A stretch of DNA of 60,000 bases, from positions 752,360 through 812,359 of the forward strand of contig CAJNDS010002512.1 in assembly GCA_905221605.1 (NCBI GenBank), read 5' to 3'. Positions 31,075-41,850 of the stretch are shown piece after piece; position 1 is the first letter of the stretch; every line of letters starts with the position of its first letter. This DNA comes from Symbiodinium natans. Its lineage: Eukaryota; Sar; Dinophyceae; Suessiales; Symbiodiniaceae. The notes beneath the pieces were generated by a model, which saw only the letters and a list, made by a program, of their open reading frames with translations, ran no database searches and was not told where the DNA came from. Made by a program: the position numbers and the translations under genes.

Positions 31075-34000
31075 CACGGCCATCCATGGCTGTTGGTTGC
31101 TGATGGCTTTGTGCCTCTTGGCAACTGTCTGAATCTGTCTGAACGGTTCTTTGGTGGCTGTAGGCCCTGGCACCGTAGATGAAGGATCCTGTGGTGAGGG
31201 TGATGTCCAAACTGACCATTCTTTCAAGCATGCCGACAGGGAAGACAGCGACTTGCATTGCTAAGGCCACAAACATCCGAGCAACCAGGCCATCATTGCC
31301 CTCATTACAACCTTGGCTTGCCGGACTAGACTGACTAGACATGGACGTGTCGAAGTCATGGCCACAAACTCGTTGAAGGTAGGACGGTAGGACCCTATCC
31401 GCTGAGCTGTCTTGGGTTGCTGACGGCAGGCTCTTGGTTCACACGTTTCTTGCTGTGCTCACGCTTCGTCATGAAGCGGCAGGCTGTTTGCGGTTCGAAT
31501 TTCAACCCAGCACTTCCCACCTTGAGCATGCCAAGCCTCGCAAGCCCTATGCTTCATGAGCTATAGCTGTCGAGATGCGGAAGCCCGCTGAAGCTGAACC
31601 TTTCGGACATGTGCACGCTTTATGGCTATAAACTGTCCAGCCACGTCTGGGCGAAGCCCATAAAACACTCATCAGCCCAAGCCTCCAGTCTACTCCTGAA
31701 TTGCGCCCGCCTTCTTCCCAACTCCCCGGGATGGCCAATGAGAGCGTGACCGTGGCCGACACACTCCGTGCCCTTCTGACATCGCGCGCCGACTCACGCA
31801 ACTCGTCTCCAGTCAGGCCTTCTCAGAGGGTCCCTTGGAGGAAGAGGCCAAGCTGCCCAAGAACTACGCGTTGGCCTGGGGATGATCCAGAGGGATGCTG
31901 TGGGAATCTGTTTATTGCTGAGACCCTGTTGCTTCCCCGCTTGCTGCGGCGCGTGCCTCTCCTGCGAATTTTCGAATATTGGCCCATGATCTTGGGGGGC
32001 TGGGGTTAGCCAATGAAGAAATACATGAAATACATGAAGAAATCGACAGCCTCAATGAGCCTTCAGAATCCCAAACACATCAAAATGCAGATCATCCAAG
32101 GCAATGGTCGGCGTCCGAGTTCTGCCTCGCCGGTGGGAGCTCGCTGTCGGGTTTCTGCACACAAATAGCCTTTAAGCGGGGTCAGTTGCAATCGTGAGAT
32201 GCCCACCCCTAAAGCTCAACCTAGCTGCTGAGAACTCAACTTATTGCATTTTGTTGTTGAAATGGGCTTGTTGATGCGACGGCTTCATGAACAGAGTCCT
32301 TGAAAGCTTTCATCGAGTGATCTGGAAGCCCCGGACCGCGTTTGATGATTTGAACCCTTTGCACCCCACGTACCCTGCATACCCGACAGGTGCAAGCTTC
32401 TGCGATCTCTGTCCGATTTGCAAGTGATTTAAATGGCTAAAGCCAGCCAAATAAAACCTTGAACCGCCAGCCCATGGGGAGGTGCTTCATCGATCGCAGC
32501 TCGTGCCTAATCTGCAGCCCGAAAAGCCCTAAGCCTTAAGCATTCTTCAGCCAAGGAACGGCCAAAAAAACAAGAGGACTTCGAGGGGTCAACTAAATCC
32601 TAAGGCGTCGAGTTCTGAGGCTGACGAAGGCCAGCCATAGATTCCTGTAACCTGAAATGCGGGACGGTGTTGGGGCTTTAGTGCCGTCAGAGTTTCAGCT
32701 AGAATATGAGACACATGTAGCCAAGTGATGTTGGATGCCGAAATGAGAGAGCAGAACAACTGCCTACCCTAACTTCCAAAGCCAGCAGATCCTCATATTC
32801 CACTCCTGCAAAGCTGCATGACACACTCAACAAGTGTCGACTTTGTTTTGTTAGCGCTTCCGAAGGAGATGCTCCTGAAGTGCCAATGAAAGTTGTCGTT
32901 ATCCAGGTGCCAATGCAGGTGGAGCGTCTGGACGGTGGCCAGCTGAGTTGAGCAATGCATAGTCCCGCATATGTGGCTGTTCTTTTTCTCGTTTTTCGAG
33001 GACGGCGGTTTGCTGGCCATGCTGGCCTATTGCTACTGGTATGTATTGCAAGATATAAGATATAGCGACAAGATTGCTGTTCGTGTTTTACTTGCAAGAG
33101 GTAGGATGATGCCGCCGCGACTGAAACCTTGTCTTCTGGAATGGTAATGTTATCTTAGGCTAAATAAATTCGAGAACAAGTGCTCCTGGTGGGCAGGCTT
33201 GGTTTGTTTGCGGTATCTGGCTTGCCCGTGTTGCAGGGCCCACTGAAAAGTAATCAAGACATGTACTCACATGATGCAAGGGTTGCCGCTTTCTCGCCCT
33301 CAAACAAGGGCAACAGAGCATTCGAAGCCCAGCGCCTATGAACCTCCCTTGCACAAAGAGCCTTCATAGGCCAATGTCCCAAGAAACGCAGACTCCACAA
33401 GCCCAGTCTCCAAGCTTTCTCGCTGCAGACTGGAGCGTACGAATCCCGGCACCCGTGCAGCTCGAGCACAGCGGAGGACTATGGGTTTGACTGCACTCCC
33501 CGGGCTTTGCAACCCTACACTCCCTACACACCACATAAACCTGGATTTTGGGGCATCTTTGGGTGCTTGGAGTGTGCAATGCATGATGTAGACCAAAAGC
33601 ACAGAGACCAAAACATGTATGCATGTGTACTGATATCATATCTATAACTCTATACATGAAGTACCCCTTATGCAAAAAAATGCCAAGGAAAAATCAATAC
33701 AGGTCATATGTACACATACATACAGCTGTGTGTGGGTTTTTTCTATTTGTGTATTCATGTGATTCATGTGCTTCTTGACATGTAGCCCTTTCAAGCTCAC
33801 GCAGGTTTGGATCTTGAGTGTACCCGCTGGGAGCGCCGCATAGGTTTACGAAGCCACTAGGCAACCGACTGTACATCCCAAACTCCCACTGGGCCTTGTG
33901 CACAAACCACACCTGAACCCCAGACTTATGAGAGGCGTGCTGGAACGATTGGCATGAAAATGCTGGCTGTTGGTGGCCGTATGCTAGTTGAACCAAGTAG

Positions 34001-34225
34001 TGCATGTGAGGGTCCTGTTTAGTCTTTGAAAGAGTGTGGAACATCACCATATCACTGCCACCTTTGCGCTACACTTAAGTGCTAACCGCTGGAACGGTAG
34101 CATTTCAACCCAGCTGCATGGCCTTTTGCCGGGACCAGGCCTTGAGCAGATGTCAGAACGCCTCAAAGCGCTTACGGAGACGCAGAGTACCTGCTACAAG
34201 GCCTTGGTTTGCAGGCATATTACAG
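31075..34225. other. No gene recognised
   Basis: About 3.1 kb with only short, motif-free open frames. AT-rich patches with small palindromes lie at 33580-33780. Confidence 0.4.
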
Positions 34226-34330
34226 GTGCTTTCGGGTTTTGCCCTTTTCGGGCAGAGAGGCATTCGCGCAGAGGAGGTTCTTCTTTGTCTTCTCCAGGAA
34301 AGCCTTGTGACAACTCTTTGGCATGGCTGA
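34226..34330 (+). CDS. Candidate exon, helical-repeat type
   Basis: After GCATATTACAG the frame codes VLSGFALFGQRGIRAEEVLL and CLLQESLVTTLWHG to TGA. The alternation of Leu-rich helices with a short turn resembles one unit of the FASTK/heptatricopeptide-type helical repeats found in organelle RNA-binding proteins of alveolates. One unit is too little for a firm family call. An upstream exon may lie at 34140-34215 (EQMSERLKALTETQS in another frame). Confidence 0.28.
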   Translation: MLSGFALFGQRGIRAEEVLLCLLQESLVTTLWHG

Positions 34331-34689
34331 CAAGCCATGCGGGTTCTGCAGACCCACATCTGGGAATCGGGTACGAGGGTTGGGACTTCTTTTTTTTCTT
34401 GCGGCGCGGCATCAGAATTTCGCGTGCGGGGTAGTTTCTTTCGAGCTTGCCTCGGCCCAAAGTCTGGAATTTCAGGGCTGGCTTTTAACCAAGGCCCTCA
34501 AGCCCCAAACGTCACGGGCTTCGGATGAGGATGGACCCTGAACCTAAGTTTGCACGTGCAGATGCTCGTAAAATTCATCTCATGCATGACGGAGCTTCGT
34601 ATCATGTGGTCTCTGTGGCTCAGACATGTCCGTACACACTCTGTATGAACAAAGGGGTCCAAGCTTCACCTATCAGATAGACCTATCAG

Positions 34690-34746
34690 GCGGTGGAGAG
34701 GGAGATCCTCGAACGTGAGCGGCTCCGCCCTCAGAGCCCAGCAAAG
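34690..34746 (+). CDS. Candidate charged-helix exon
   Basis: Following ACCTATCAG, 57 bases code AVEREILERERLRPQSPAK, a highly charged helix. The reading frame is convincing but the donor is not canonical (AAAG followed by CTCC), so the 3' end is uncertain. Confidence 0.25.
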
Positions 34747-36300
34747 CTCCCCAATAGCTCCCACGAACCGACCTCCACAGACAAAACAGTTCAGAACAAC
34801 CACAGACCTCGGGGGCCACCTCGCTCGCCTTGCACCTTTTTTTGCTGCACCCATCCCACATCCCAATGCAGACCTCTCAGGGCTTGTGTGCTTGGTGCTG
34901 AGGGTCGGCGAGTTGTTGCCCTTGGGGACTGCAGGGTTGTAGGGTTGGGCCTAACTAGCTGGGTTGTGTTCAAATTGTTTTTAACTATGTCAGCAGTGCT
35001 GTCAAGGAAATTGCCTGGTTGCTCCTTCGGGCTGAACAATGTACGGATCCGACTTCATAATCCTGTGTTCTGGGTTTGGGAAGACCAAGCGCTGTCTGAT
35101 TACGTTCCAGAAGACTGCCGAGGACACCCAGCTGGCATTCTAAGGTTTCTAAACCAGAAATCGCACTCAGAGTGTCTCGATGGCATGGCTTGAGGCTTAA
35201 GCTGCCGATAGACCCAGACCCCAACTCCTCAAAGCGAAGAGCCCCAGCTCCAGCTCCGAAGCATCAAGGTTGACAAAAGCACGTTCTTTTACCCCCCCAA
35301 GCCTTTTCCAACCCCCAAACCTTATGCCCATCCGAGACCCTCAGACCTTAATTTTGAAACCCACGCCTGAAGTAGACCTGGAGCCATGGAAGCCCTACAT
35401 GGCAAACCCATCACTCTGTAGCGAAGTTCTGTTCTGTTCTGATAAGGCCTCCCCAATACCCCTTAGAAACCCTAGACGCCCTCAACGCGAGTGCCATGCT
35501 GAAGAAGTTGGCGCGTGGGGTTCCCAAGCTGGGCCCTGCGCTCCGGCGGGGCCTCCGCCGACAGCTCGCCTCAGCAGAGGCGAGGCTTTAGGGTTTAGGC
35601 GTTAGTAGCCTACTGGGGTTACAAGCACATGCCCCTTCGCATCTCGCGCTCTTATTCACAGGCCATTTAGCTTTCGCGCGCCGCTCACCACTGGCAAAGC
35701 GACTAAATCAATCACCTGCCCACGACGAGCAAGCACGCACCCAGACCCTGTTTATCCTTAGTTTCACGCCTGTTGTCCCGACGTTCGCTCTCTCAATCCC
35801 TTCGTTCCTGGGTCTTCATACTGTATGTTTCCACGGCTTGTTGTTTCCTTCTAGTTCTTTGGCTCTACTATTTTCCCATCCTCTTTGTTGCCTTCGCTGC
35901 TGAACAGACCATTTCCTAGAGGCAGTGGTTGACAGGGTATCTTCTTCTAGTTCTGAAGCTTTCAGGATAAGCACGAATGTCTTGTGCAGCCTACAGACTA
36001 ATTTTTGTGCCGCTCGCAGAATTGGGGAACCGCCACCATCAGTTGCCTCTTCTCACACTCCTATACCGGCTCAAGCACTCGAAGCCGGATCAAACCTGTG
36101 CACCGCTCGAAGTTTCCCTTTCCGCGCCCATCTTCAGTGTTCATCGCTTGTGCTCCTCAGGAGTCGCCGAGTTCAGAACGAGCACGAAAGAACATCTGAG
36201 TGTCATACCAGAACCGTCAGCTGGCAGTTGCAAGGATGTGCAGATCTTGTTCTGACAACCCTGGTGTAGCTTTTGCAACAGTGAGTCGACGTACATGTGA

Positions 36301-36519
36301 ATGGCGCAGCGATACAGTGAGTTCGTTCCTTCGACGTTCGCTCCACCCACGGCTCTGCTAGAGGCTCCAGAAGATCTTGGGGGGCAATCTCCATCCCGGC
36401 CTTCGGCACCGCGCGACGACTTGCTGCAACAATGGATATCTCCGGGAGCGACATTGTATGTGAGCCTTGGCTGCCCTAAGGCCCGACATGCCAAGGGCTC
36501 AGAGCACCAATCAGGCTGA
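36301..36519 (+). CDS. Candidate first exon, unknown protein
   Basis: ATG at 36301 in a GTGAATGGC context opens 72 codons: MAQRYSEFVPSTFAPPTALL, EAPEDLGGQSPSRPSAPRDD, then LLQQWISPGATLYVSLG. The N-terminal part is Pro/Ser-rich and likely disordered. It precedes the well-bordered exons at 36747-36824 and 37078-37170 on the same strand and may be exon 1 of that gene. Donor unresolved. Confidence 0.3.
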   Translation: MAQRYSEFVPSTFAPPTALLEAPEDLGGQSPSRPSAPRDDLLQQWISPGATLYVSLGCPKARHAKGSEHQSG

Positions 36520-36746
36520 CAAGGCATGAGTCAAGTTTAAGTGGGAACAATTCGAACTAGCACTACTAAGGAATCCTATCTGTTCACAGATGGACCAGAT
36601 GCTTCTGAAGTGCGAGGAGCGCAAGAGCTGTCATTCGTTAGACGCCCCAGAGCGCGGTGGCCTAAGAGTGGGTGAAACACCCTGACAAACCGTAAGCCAG
36701 ACACTAGGGATGTGCAAAAAGCACTTGAACCTCTCTTGAGCCGCAG

Positions 36747-36824
36747 GAGATCGAATCTGTGCTGGCCCTTTTGGTGACGCATCGTGGCGTTTTCTTCGTC
36801 CACAACCTGGTCACCGCGATCCAG
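36747..36824 (+). CDS. Internal exon, unknown protein (26 codons)
   Basis: Acceptor GAGCCGCAG, donor CCAG|GTGGGT; 78 bases, phase 0 at both ends. It codes EIESVLALLVTHRGVFFVHN and LVTAIQ, a compact helix-strand-helix pattern. Read directly from the sequence with good borders on both sides. A preceding exon may begin after CTGTTCACAG at 36590 (MDQMLLKCEERKSCHSLDAP). Family not recognised. Confidence 0.45.
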
Positions 36825-37077
36825 GTGGGTGTCAGAATTCGAAGTGGGATTCCGTCGAATTGGCGAGCAAGGGTTGGGGTTCAGTCACGGCTCCAGCGTG
36901 CCAAGTTGTGTGCGTTTTGTGCTCCAGTTCGCTGTGTTGTGTGCTGTCCAGAGGTCTTTGCATCTCTTGAGCTGTCTTGTGTCGTGCAGTCATGGGCAAC
37001 CGGGTCTCTGCTCCTGTTTCTCTTTTTGAGTGATCCTGCGAAGTTGGCGGCTGTTGTAGCATGTGCTGCCAGCACAG

Positions 37078-37170
37078 AATGGCACCGCTTTCGGCATGGA
37101 GCACGGCTTGTTCCTGCCCAAGAAAAAGGTCCACAAACCCGGCGGCACGTCCTGGACAAAAAAACTCAAG
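37078..37170 (+). CDS. Internal exon, unknown protein (31 codons)
   Basis: Acceptor GCCAGCACAG, donor CTCAAG|GTGACC; 93 bases, phase 0 at both ends. It codes NGTAFGMEHGLFLPKKKVHK and PGGTSWTKKLK, a basic segment that could bind nucleic acid or phospholipid. Phase agrees with the exon at 36747-36824, so the two could be neighbours in the same transcript. Another possible exon follows at about 37480-37533 (CELDDMAEENGRTSFSST, donor after TTCAG). Family not recognised. Confidence 0.47.
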
Positions 37171-38472
37171 GTGACCTTTATCATTCTTGTTGTGTAACAT
37201 GTGGGAAATGCGTTGCTTTAGTTATTTGTGGGGTTCCACCTGACAGCACAAAAGTGCGAATGTGGGGCACTTTGCAGGCCTATTTTGGTCGAACAAAATG
37301 GCGGCGGGTGCAGCATGTTTGAAAGTTTTGCCAAGGACTGGCACGGAGAAACCCGGAATTCATTCCCAAGCACACCAGCAGCATGTGTCGCCATAGACAG
37401 TGACTTATGCAGCAGCACTACCTGGTTGTCAGGTGCTTGCTTCGTTGGCTGAGGACACCAAGGACCGCAGCTAATTGTGAGCTAGATGATATGGCAGAAG
37501 AAAATGGACGTACTTCATTCAGCAGTACTTCAGGTGTGCATACTTCTCCCTTGCGGAATGATTGTGTGGCCAAGCTTTGTTCGGTGTTGGCCGTCGTCCC
37601 GAGAACGCCGGCTTTCGCAGCATCCAGTAGATTCAGTAGATTCACCCACGACACCCCGAGCCCAAAGCCCGACTCCAAAGTACTGGCATAGCGAATCGAG
37701 CCGCGAGGTTCAAAAGCCTTAACCCCTCCATGACTCAGAGACCTTGCTGGCCGTGTGCTAGAGCGAGCGTCGACACCCCAAAGTCGCAGACCCTGCTTGG
37801 CGATGTTCGACATGAGGACCCCATGGAAGTGAACCGTCTTCTACGAGATCCGAGGCCAGGGTATGCAACAGGCCGCATGCTTGTGCTGGGTGGACTCCGT
37901 ATCTTTCCCTGGTTTAAGAAGCTCAAGTCACGGCCGTCAAAGGTCATAAGGTAGTCTACTAAACAGTGCATAGGACAATGTAGTGTCAAGTCCAAAGCCT
38001 CGGCCTTCCGAACTTGCACTTTCAAGATCTCACGCTCTCATTCTCATCTGGCTGCGCAACCATGCATCAGACCCCATTGGTCAAGAACACACTTCAACAC
38101 ACTCAAAGTCTTTCGTGCAGCTGATGATCCCGGTGCTCGCTTGGCGGGCTGCATTGGTTGAGGGACCTGCAGATGATCGCTTGGCGGGTTGCCGTTTTTA
38201 AGATGACAGAGGTCCCTCATGACAGCTTCCCTTGCGGAGGGCCCTGTCCGCTAATTCCCATGACTAAACCTAACCCTGCACCATCCTCCATTTTACATTG
38301 CAGTTCTCAGAGCACCACCGCAACCCTGCAGATACGACGTCCTGTTGCGCGACCTTTTTCACTTCGTGCCGAAGCTCGACTTCCTGGCAATGACGAATGT
38401 GGCCTGCAGTCTTCAACAGTTGGACCACAAGTGCCCCCCTCCCCCCTCCCCACCCCACCCAACCACAACCCC

Positions 38473-38545
38473 ATGCGGCCCTTGATCCTTGGACTAGGTG
38501 TTGCAGTCCTGTCCCATTCGCCAGTGCAGCTTCATGCTATTGCAG
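38473..38545 (+). CDS. Possible first exon of SET gene
   Basis: ATG 38473 opens a short hydrophobic start, MRPLILGLGVAVLSHSPVQL, ending at TATTGCAG|GTAGGT, a good donor. It resembles a signal or targeting sequence. It lies in the same open frame as the SET exon, but the codon phases do not join directly, so at least one more exon would be needed. Kept as a possibility only. Confidence 0.22.
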
Positions 38546-38898
38546 GTAGGTGGGAGGGGTGTACATTTCACACAGAAGCGCTCGTTGCACATAGCCGTGA
38601 GTGCAAGCCAGTTCTACAGAGGATGGAAGTGGTTTTGTCCACTAGCTGCGTTCAGCACGTAAGTCTTTTGCATGTGCTCATGTGGCCGACAGCGCCTCAC
38701 GGGCAATGGTCTCCGTTTGTGTCCACCGCTTTTCTTCATGCGAAGCAATTACCTACTCATCAATGGATGCCCAGCTCGGCTTCAAAACGTGCAGGATGTC
38801 CCGGAAGTGTAGCAGGCACAGGCGCACTCTGCCTGCTGAAGTCCAGGGCAGCACTAAGGGGTCGAAGGACGCTGCAAAGGGACTGCCTTGGTAAACAG

Positions 38899-39225
38899 CC
38901 CCTGGCAATCGTGGCTGCAGATACAGCAGAGTCAGAGGCTGGTCGTGGACGGCGGCTCCTGGCGGCTGAAGACCTGCCAAGTGGTACAGAGATCCTGGCG
39001 GAGGATCCTGTCATCCAAGTGTCAGGAGAAATGGGGATGGATGCAGTGGCTCGGGAGCTGCTAGATCTGGATCCAGTCATGCAGGAAAGCTTGCTGGAGC
39101 TTTGCCAATCCTCCCCGCTTCCTGCAGATGAGCTGGCCAGCATCGAAGACATTTCTGGCGATGACGATCGGCTGCTGGCATTGTTGCGAGTTTTCCTGAT
39201 AAACAGCCTCTTAGTTGTGTTGAAG
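38899..39225 (+). CDS. SET-domain protein, exon with N-terminal SET half
   Basis: SET domains transfer methyl groups from S-adenosylmethionine to lysines of histones or other proteins. This exon has an acceptor GGTAAACAG and a donor TTGAAG|GTAGAA, is 327 bases long (109 codons) and phase 0 at both ends. Near its start it carries the first SET block, AGRGRRLLAAEDLPSGTEIL, matching the G-R-G-x-x-A-x-x-x-I-x-x-G-x-x-I pattern, followed by EDPVIQV. The rest (helical, acidic: ELLDLDPVMQESLLELC, ISGDDDRLLALLRVFLINSL) fits the insert between SET blocks in SMYD-like proteins. No MYND zinc finger is visible here. It joins in phase to the exon at 39581. Substrate and compartment cannot be told from sequence. 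Confidence 0.62.
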
Positions 39226-39328
39226 GTAGAACGCTTGGGTTCTTTATTCCCCAAACAGTGTGCCAACGCTAGCTAAGGGCTTCCAACGTAAAGAGTAAAA
39301 CGGGCTAGGTACATGTATGCACCCGGCA

Positions 39329-39530
39329 CGCACGGTCCGCGCGCTGCGGACCATGGGCCTGCTCAAATTTTGGACCAAAATGGCGCTCTCGTTTGCGCGC
39401 GGTTGCGGTCCTGGGCTCACGAAATGCGGCACTGTTGTCTTTTTGGACTTCAGGGCGTGCGGCTTGCGAAACTGCTGTCACTTTTGGACTTCTGGGCTCA
39501 CATGGGAATTGCACTGTTTGGGGTCTTGGC
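39329..39530 (-). repeat. Repeat family A copy inside SET intron
   Basis: Lies within the intron 39226-39580. Contains GCGGACCATGG, ATTTTGGACCAAAATGGCGC and two inverted family A units (CGAAATGCGGCACTGTTGTC plus TTTTTGGACTT; GCGAAACTGCTGTCACTTTT plus GGACTTCTGGGCTCAC). A direct, similarly organised copy lies at 39952-40165. Confidence 0.65.
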
Positions 39531-39580
39531 AGAGTTGGAGCTCTTCTGCTGACACACGCACGACACAACGGGTTACAAAG

Positions 39581-39823
39581 AACCAAGGCATTGGGACCCC
39601 TCAAGGGGGCAGCGCAATCTACCTGAGGGCAAGCCGGGCGAACCACAGCTGCCAGCCGAATGCGGCTTTCCAGGTGTCGAAAACTGGGCATCTGCGTCTT
39701 GTCACGCTGAGACCTGTGGAGTGCAAGGATGAGATCCTGGTCTCCTACCTGCCAGAAGGAGCCCTTCTAAGGCCCGGTGCCAAGTCCATGTGCTCGGGTG
39801 GAATCTATGATGCTAAGTTCTAG
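39581..39823 (+). CDS. SET-domain protein, exon with catalytic SET half
   Basis: After the acceptor GGTTACAAAG the frame (phase 0, matching the exon ending at 39225) reads NQGIGTPQGGSAIYLRASRA and then the hallmark RANHSCQPNAAF, the N-H-S-C-x-P-N motif that forms the cofactor and substrate pocket, followed by LRPVECKDEILVSYL, which supplies the conserved E-I-L-x-x-Y with the catalytic tyrosine. Together with the upstream exon this completes a SET fold. After SYLP the frame runs to TAG at 39821, but a donor near CTTCTAAG or TGCCAAG is likely because a post-SET-like Cys cluster occurs in a later exon at 41.26 kb. Either an alternative 3' end or simple intron read-through explains the stop. Confidence 0.68.
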   Translation, partial: NQGIGTPQGGSAIYLRASRANHSCQPNAAFQVSKTGHLRLVTLRPVECKDEILVSYLPEGALLRPGAKSMCSGGIYDAKF

Positions 39824-39951
39824 CAGCTTCTAGCATTGCCCATTCTGCAGCACACCTTCAAAGTGCCAGCCCTGTTTCTCTGGCTTGCAGATTGCCAGGG
39901 TTAGGAGGATCTGCTGGTGTCAAAAGCTTTTGGTTATGCATTAGGGTCGAT

Positions 39952-40165
39952 GTCGCCGCGTGGCCCGCGTCTGCTGCAGACCATGGTTCGCACGCATTTT
40001 GGACGAAGATCGCGCTCTCGCCTGGGCGCGGGCGTGGTCGCGTTTTTATTTTGCAAAGAAAGCGCATGCAAAGCTGCCGTCGCTTTTGGATTTCGGGGCT
40101 TGCAACATGCGAAATTGTCGTCGCTTTTTGGATTCCTGGGCACGCATGATCTCTCACTGCTCGGG
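39952..40165 (-). repeat. Repeat family A copy downstream of SET exon
   Basis: Same internal order as 39329-39530: GCAGACCATGG, CATTTTGGACGAAGATCGCG, GGGCGCGGGCGTGG, then two inverted family A units ending in GATTCCTGGGCACGC and CTCGGGGTCC. With the first copy it brackets the central SET exon in direct orientation. Confidence 0.65.
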
Positions 40166-41243
40166 GTCCACGCTGGCATGATAATTAGTTTCCGCGTTAC
40201 CGGGCGTCCCCCGAGGGCGATCCGGGGTCGCAGCAGGGTTGAGGATCTTTTTCTGGCTAGAAGGCTTGAGGAATTGTGATCTGCAAACCATACCTGGACC
40301 GGGGGGTCCGAGTTGCGAGAGGGCTAAGTCAGGCACCCATAGAGTCCGTAGAGGCCACAAAGTGTGCGGCGGCGCCTCCTGGAAAGATGGGGCTTTGACT
40401 GTGGCTGCGGCCGCTGTCAGACGCCAGATGATGTTCGAATCCTTGTCTCCACTGGTCGCGTTTCAATTCAAGTCTAGGGCGGCATGTAACTGCTGTGCAT
40501 TAACTTGTGTTTCTGCCATTGCAGGCGAAACGGGGCATTGAGTGTTGCAATGTTTTGCGCACATGGATTTGGATTGGAGAATTGTTGCACTAGTCAATCA
40601 GGACGGTGTTCACCCAGTATAGACCACTTCGATAAGCATTCCAATCCAAGAGCATGCCAAAACCTCTCAAAGAACGCGACCAAAAAGCGTGCCAAGATGA
40701 GCCTTAAGAGCACTCCAGGCCTCGCCTAGTCGAGAGGCGTGCGGAAACACCGAGAGGGTGATCATTCGCGATTGAAATGCGCATGGCATGCAAACCTCCG
40801 CATGTGCTGCACTTTAACGAGTCAGCGAGACTCTCCGAAGACAAGGAGCCCCACCGAGCATTGAAAGCCCTCTTCGGGTTCCAGGTCTGATGTAGTACTT
40901 TCTTGCGGGAAAATGCGCGAGCGTGCGTAGTGGTCCGGTTTTATCTAGTCGACCTGGCCCGCAAAGAGAGAGCAGAGATGTTATTTGTACATTTTGGTAC
41001 TATTGCTCAAACTCCCGATCCCAAAGCCCAGGAACTTTCCTCTGTGGTCATTGCGGTCAGGGGGCTGTCAGACCCACCTTGGACAAGGAGCGCCGAGCCC
41101 AAGAAAGCAAGAGCTGCCAGCAACTTCAAAGCCCCCTACCGGCAAGGCACACTCAGGAACCCAATCCGGTAGGCTTAGGGGTAAACCAGTGGGAGTCTCT
41201 GCATAGAGGATCAAAGAGGTCTAGTTCACAAACCTCACCAGGA

Positions 41244-41355
41244 TCGGGACGAGCTTTGGTGCGACTGCCTCAGCTGCGGAGCAAAGCCACCAAGCTCACA
41301 CCAGCTGGTGGACGCAGAGGAGCTCTGGCAGCGGCGCCTGAAGAGGCTGCGGTGA
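41244..41355 (+). CDS. Probable last SET-gene exon, post-SET Cys cluster
   Basis: An ATG-less frame reads DRDELWCDCLSCGAKPPSSH, then QLVDAEELWQRRLKRLR and TGA. C-D-C-L-S-C fits the C-x-C-x-x-C post-SET zinc cluster that in SMYD and related enzymes closes the active site, and it follows a tryptophan/hydrophobic position as expected. The frame is open upstream through VHKPHQ; acceptors are possible at GTCTAG (41223) or CTCACCAG (41240). It is on the same strand 1.4 kb after the SET exon. The assignment to the same gene is inference; the exon itself looks sound. A longer frame in register +1 over the same bases (ending SEFRFD) is judged a shadow. Confidence 0.45.
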
Positions 41356-41850
41356 CGGTCGATTTGTCTGAATTTCGATTTGATTAGCTAAGGGTGAGAA
41401 AACGCAAGGATGTCTTTCGTTTTCAAGATGTGACATCGGAAGATTTCAGATCGGGTCCAGCTGGCAAACAGGGGTACGCATAAGGATGGATGGAACTCCT
41501 TGGCCTCTGTCATACCCGAACCGGCCCTCCATGGTGTCTGCAAAGATGTGAACATGGTCTGGAACCTGCGCGTCATGGCTATTCCCATCAGAGTGTCGTG
41601 CGAACCATCTCGCAATGCCAATCGGAAGGTTCCGAACTGATCCTTCCGGAGGCCTCCTCGAAAGCCTAAGGACTGTCACGGTGGATCCTTTGCTTAGCTT
41701 TTTGATCAAAGACCTGGCAGACTGAGACGTAACCAGCGGGGCTTGCAGTCGCGGGTGGAGTAGCCGGTACTTGGCGCAATTGTCTAAGCCTTTCTCCCCC
41801 TGCTCCGGGCCCAGAAGTAATGCAGAGAGGGTAGAGTCGTTGCCATCCAG

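Noticed and set aside
30782-31342. 186-codon minus-strand frame with a hydrophobic helix
   Set aside because: Two plus-strand frames over the same bases read equally well and no splice border or motif favours the minus strand; mentioned only in the plus-strand entry.
38760-39266. 168-codon minus-strand frame opposite the SET exon
   Set aside because: The plus strand carries clear SET motifs with matching splice borders, so this is a shadow.
39317-39580. 5' part of the open frame containing the SET catalytic exon
   Set aside because: It lies in repeat family A and before a phase-matching acceptor; it is intron, not protein.
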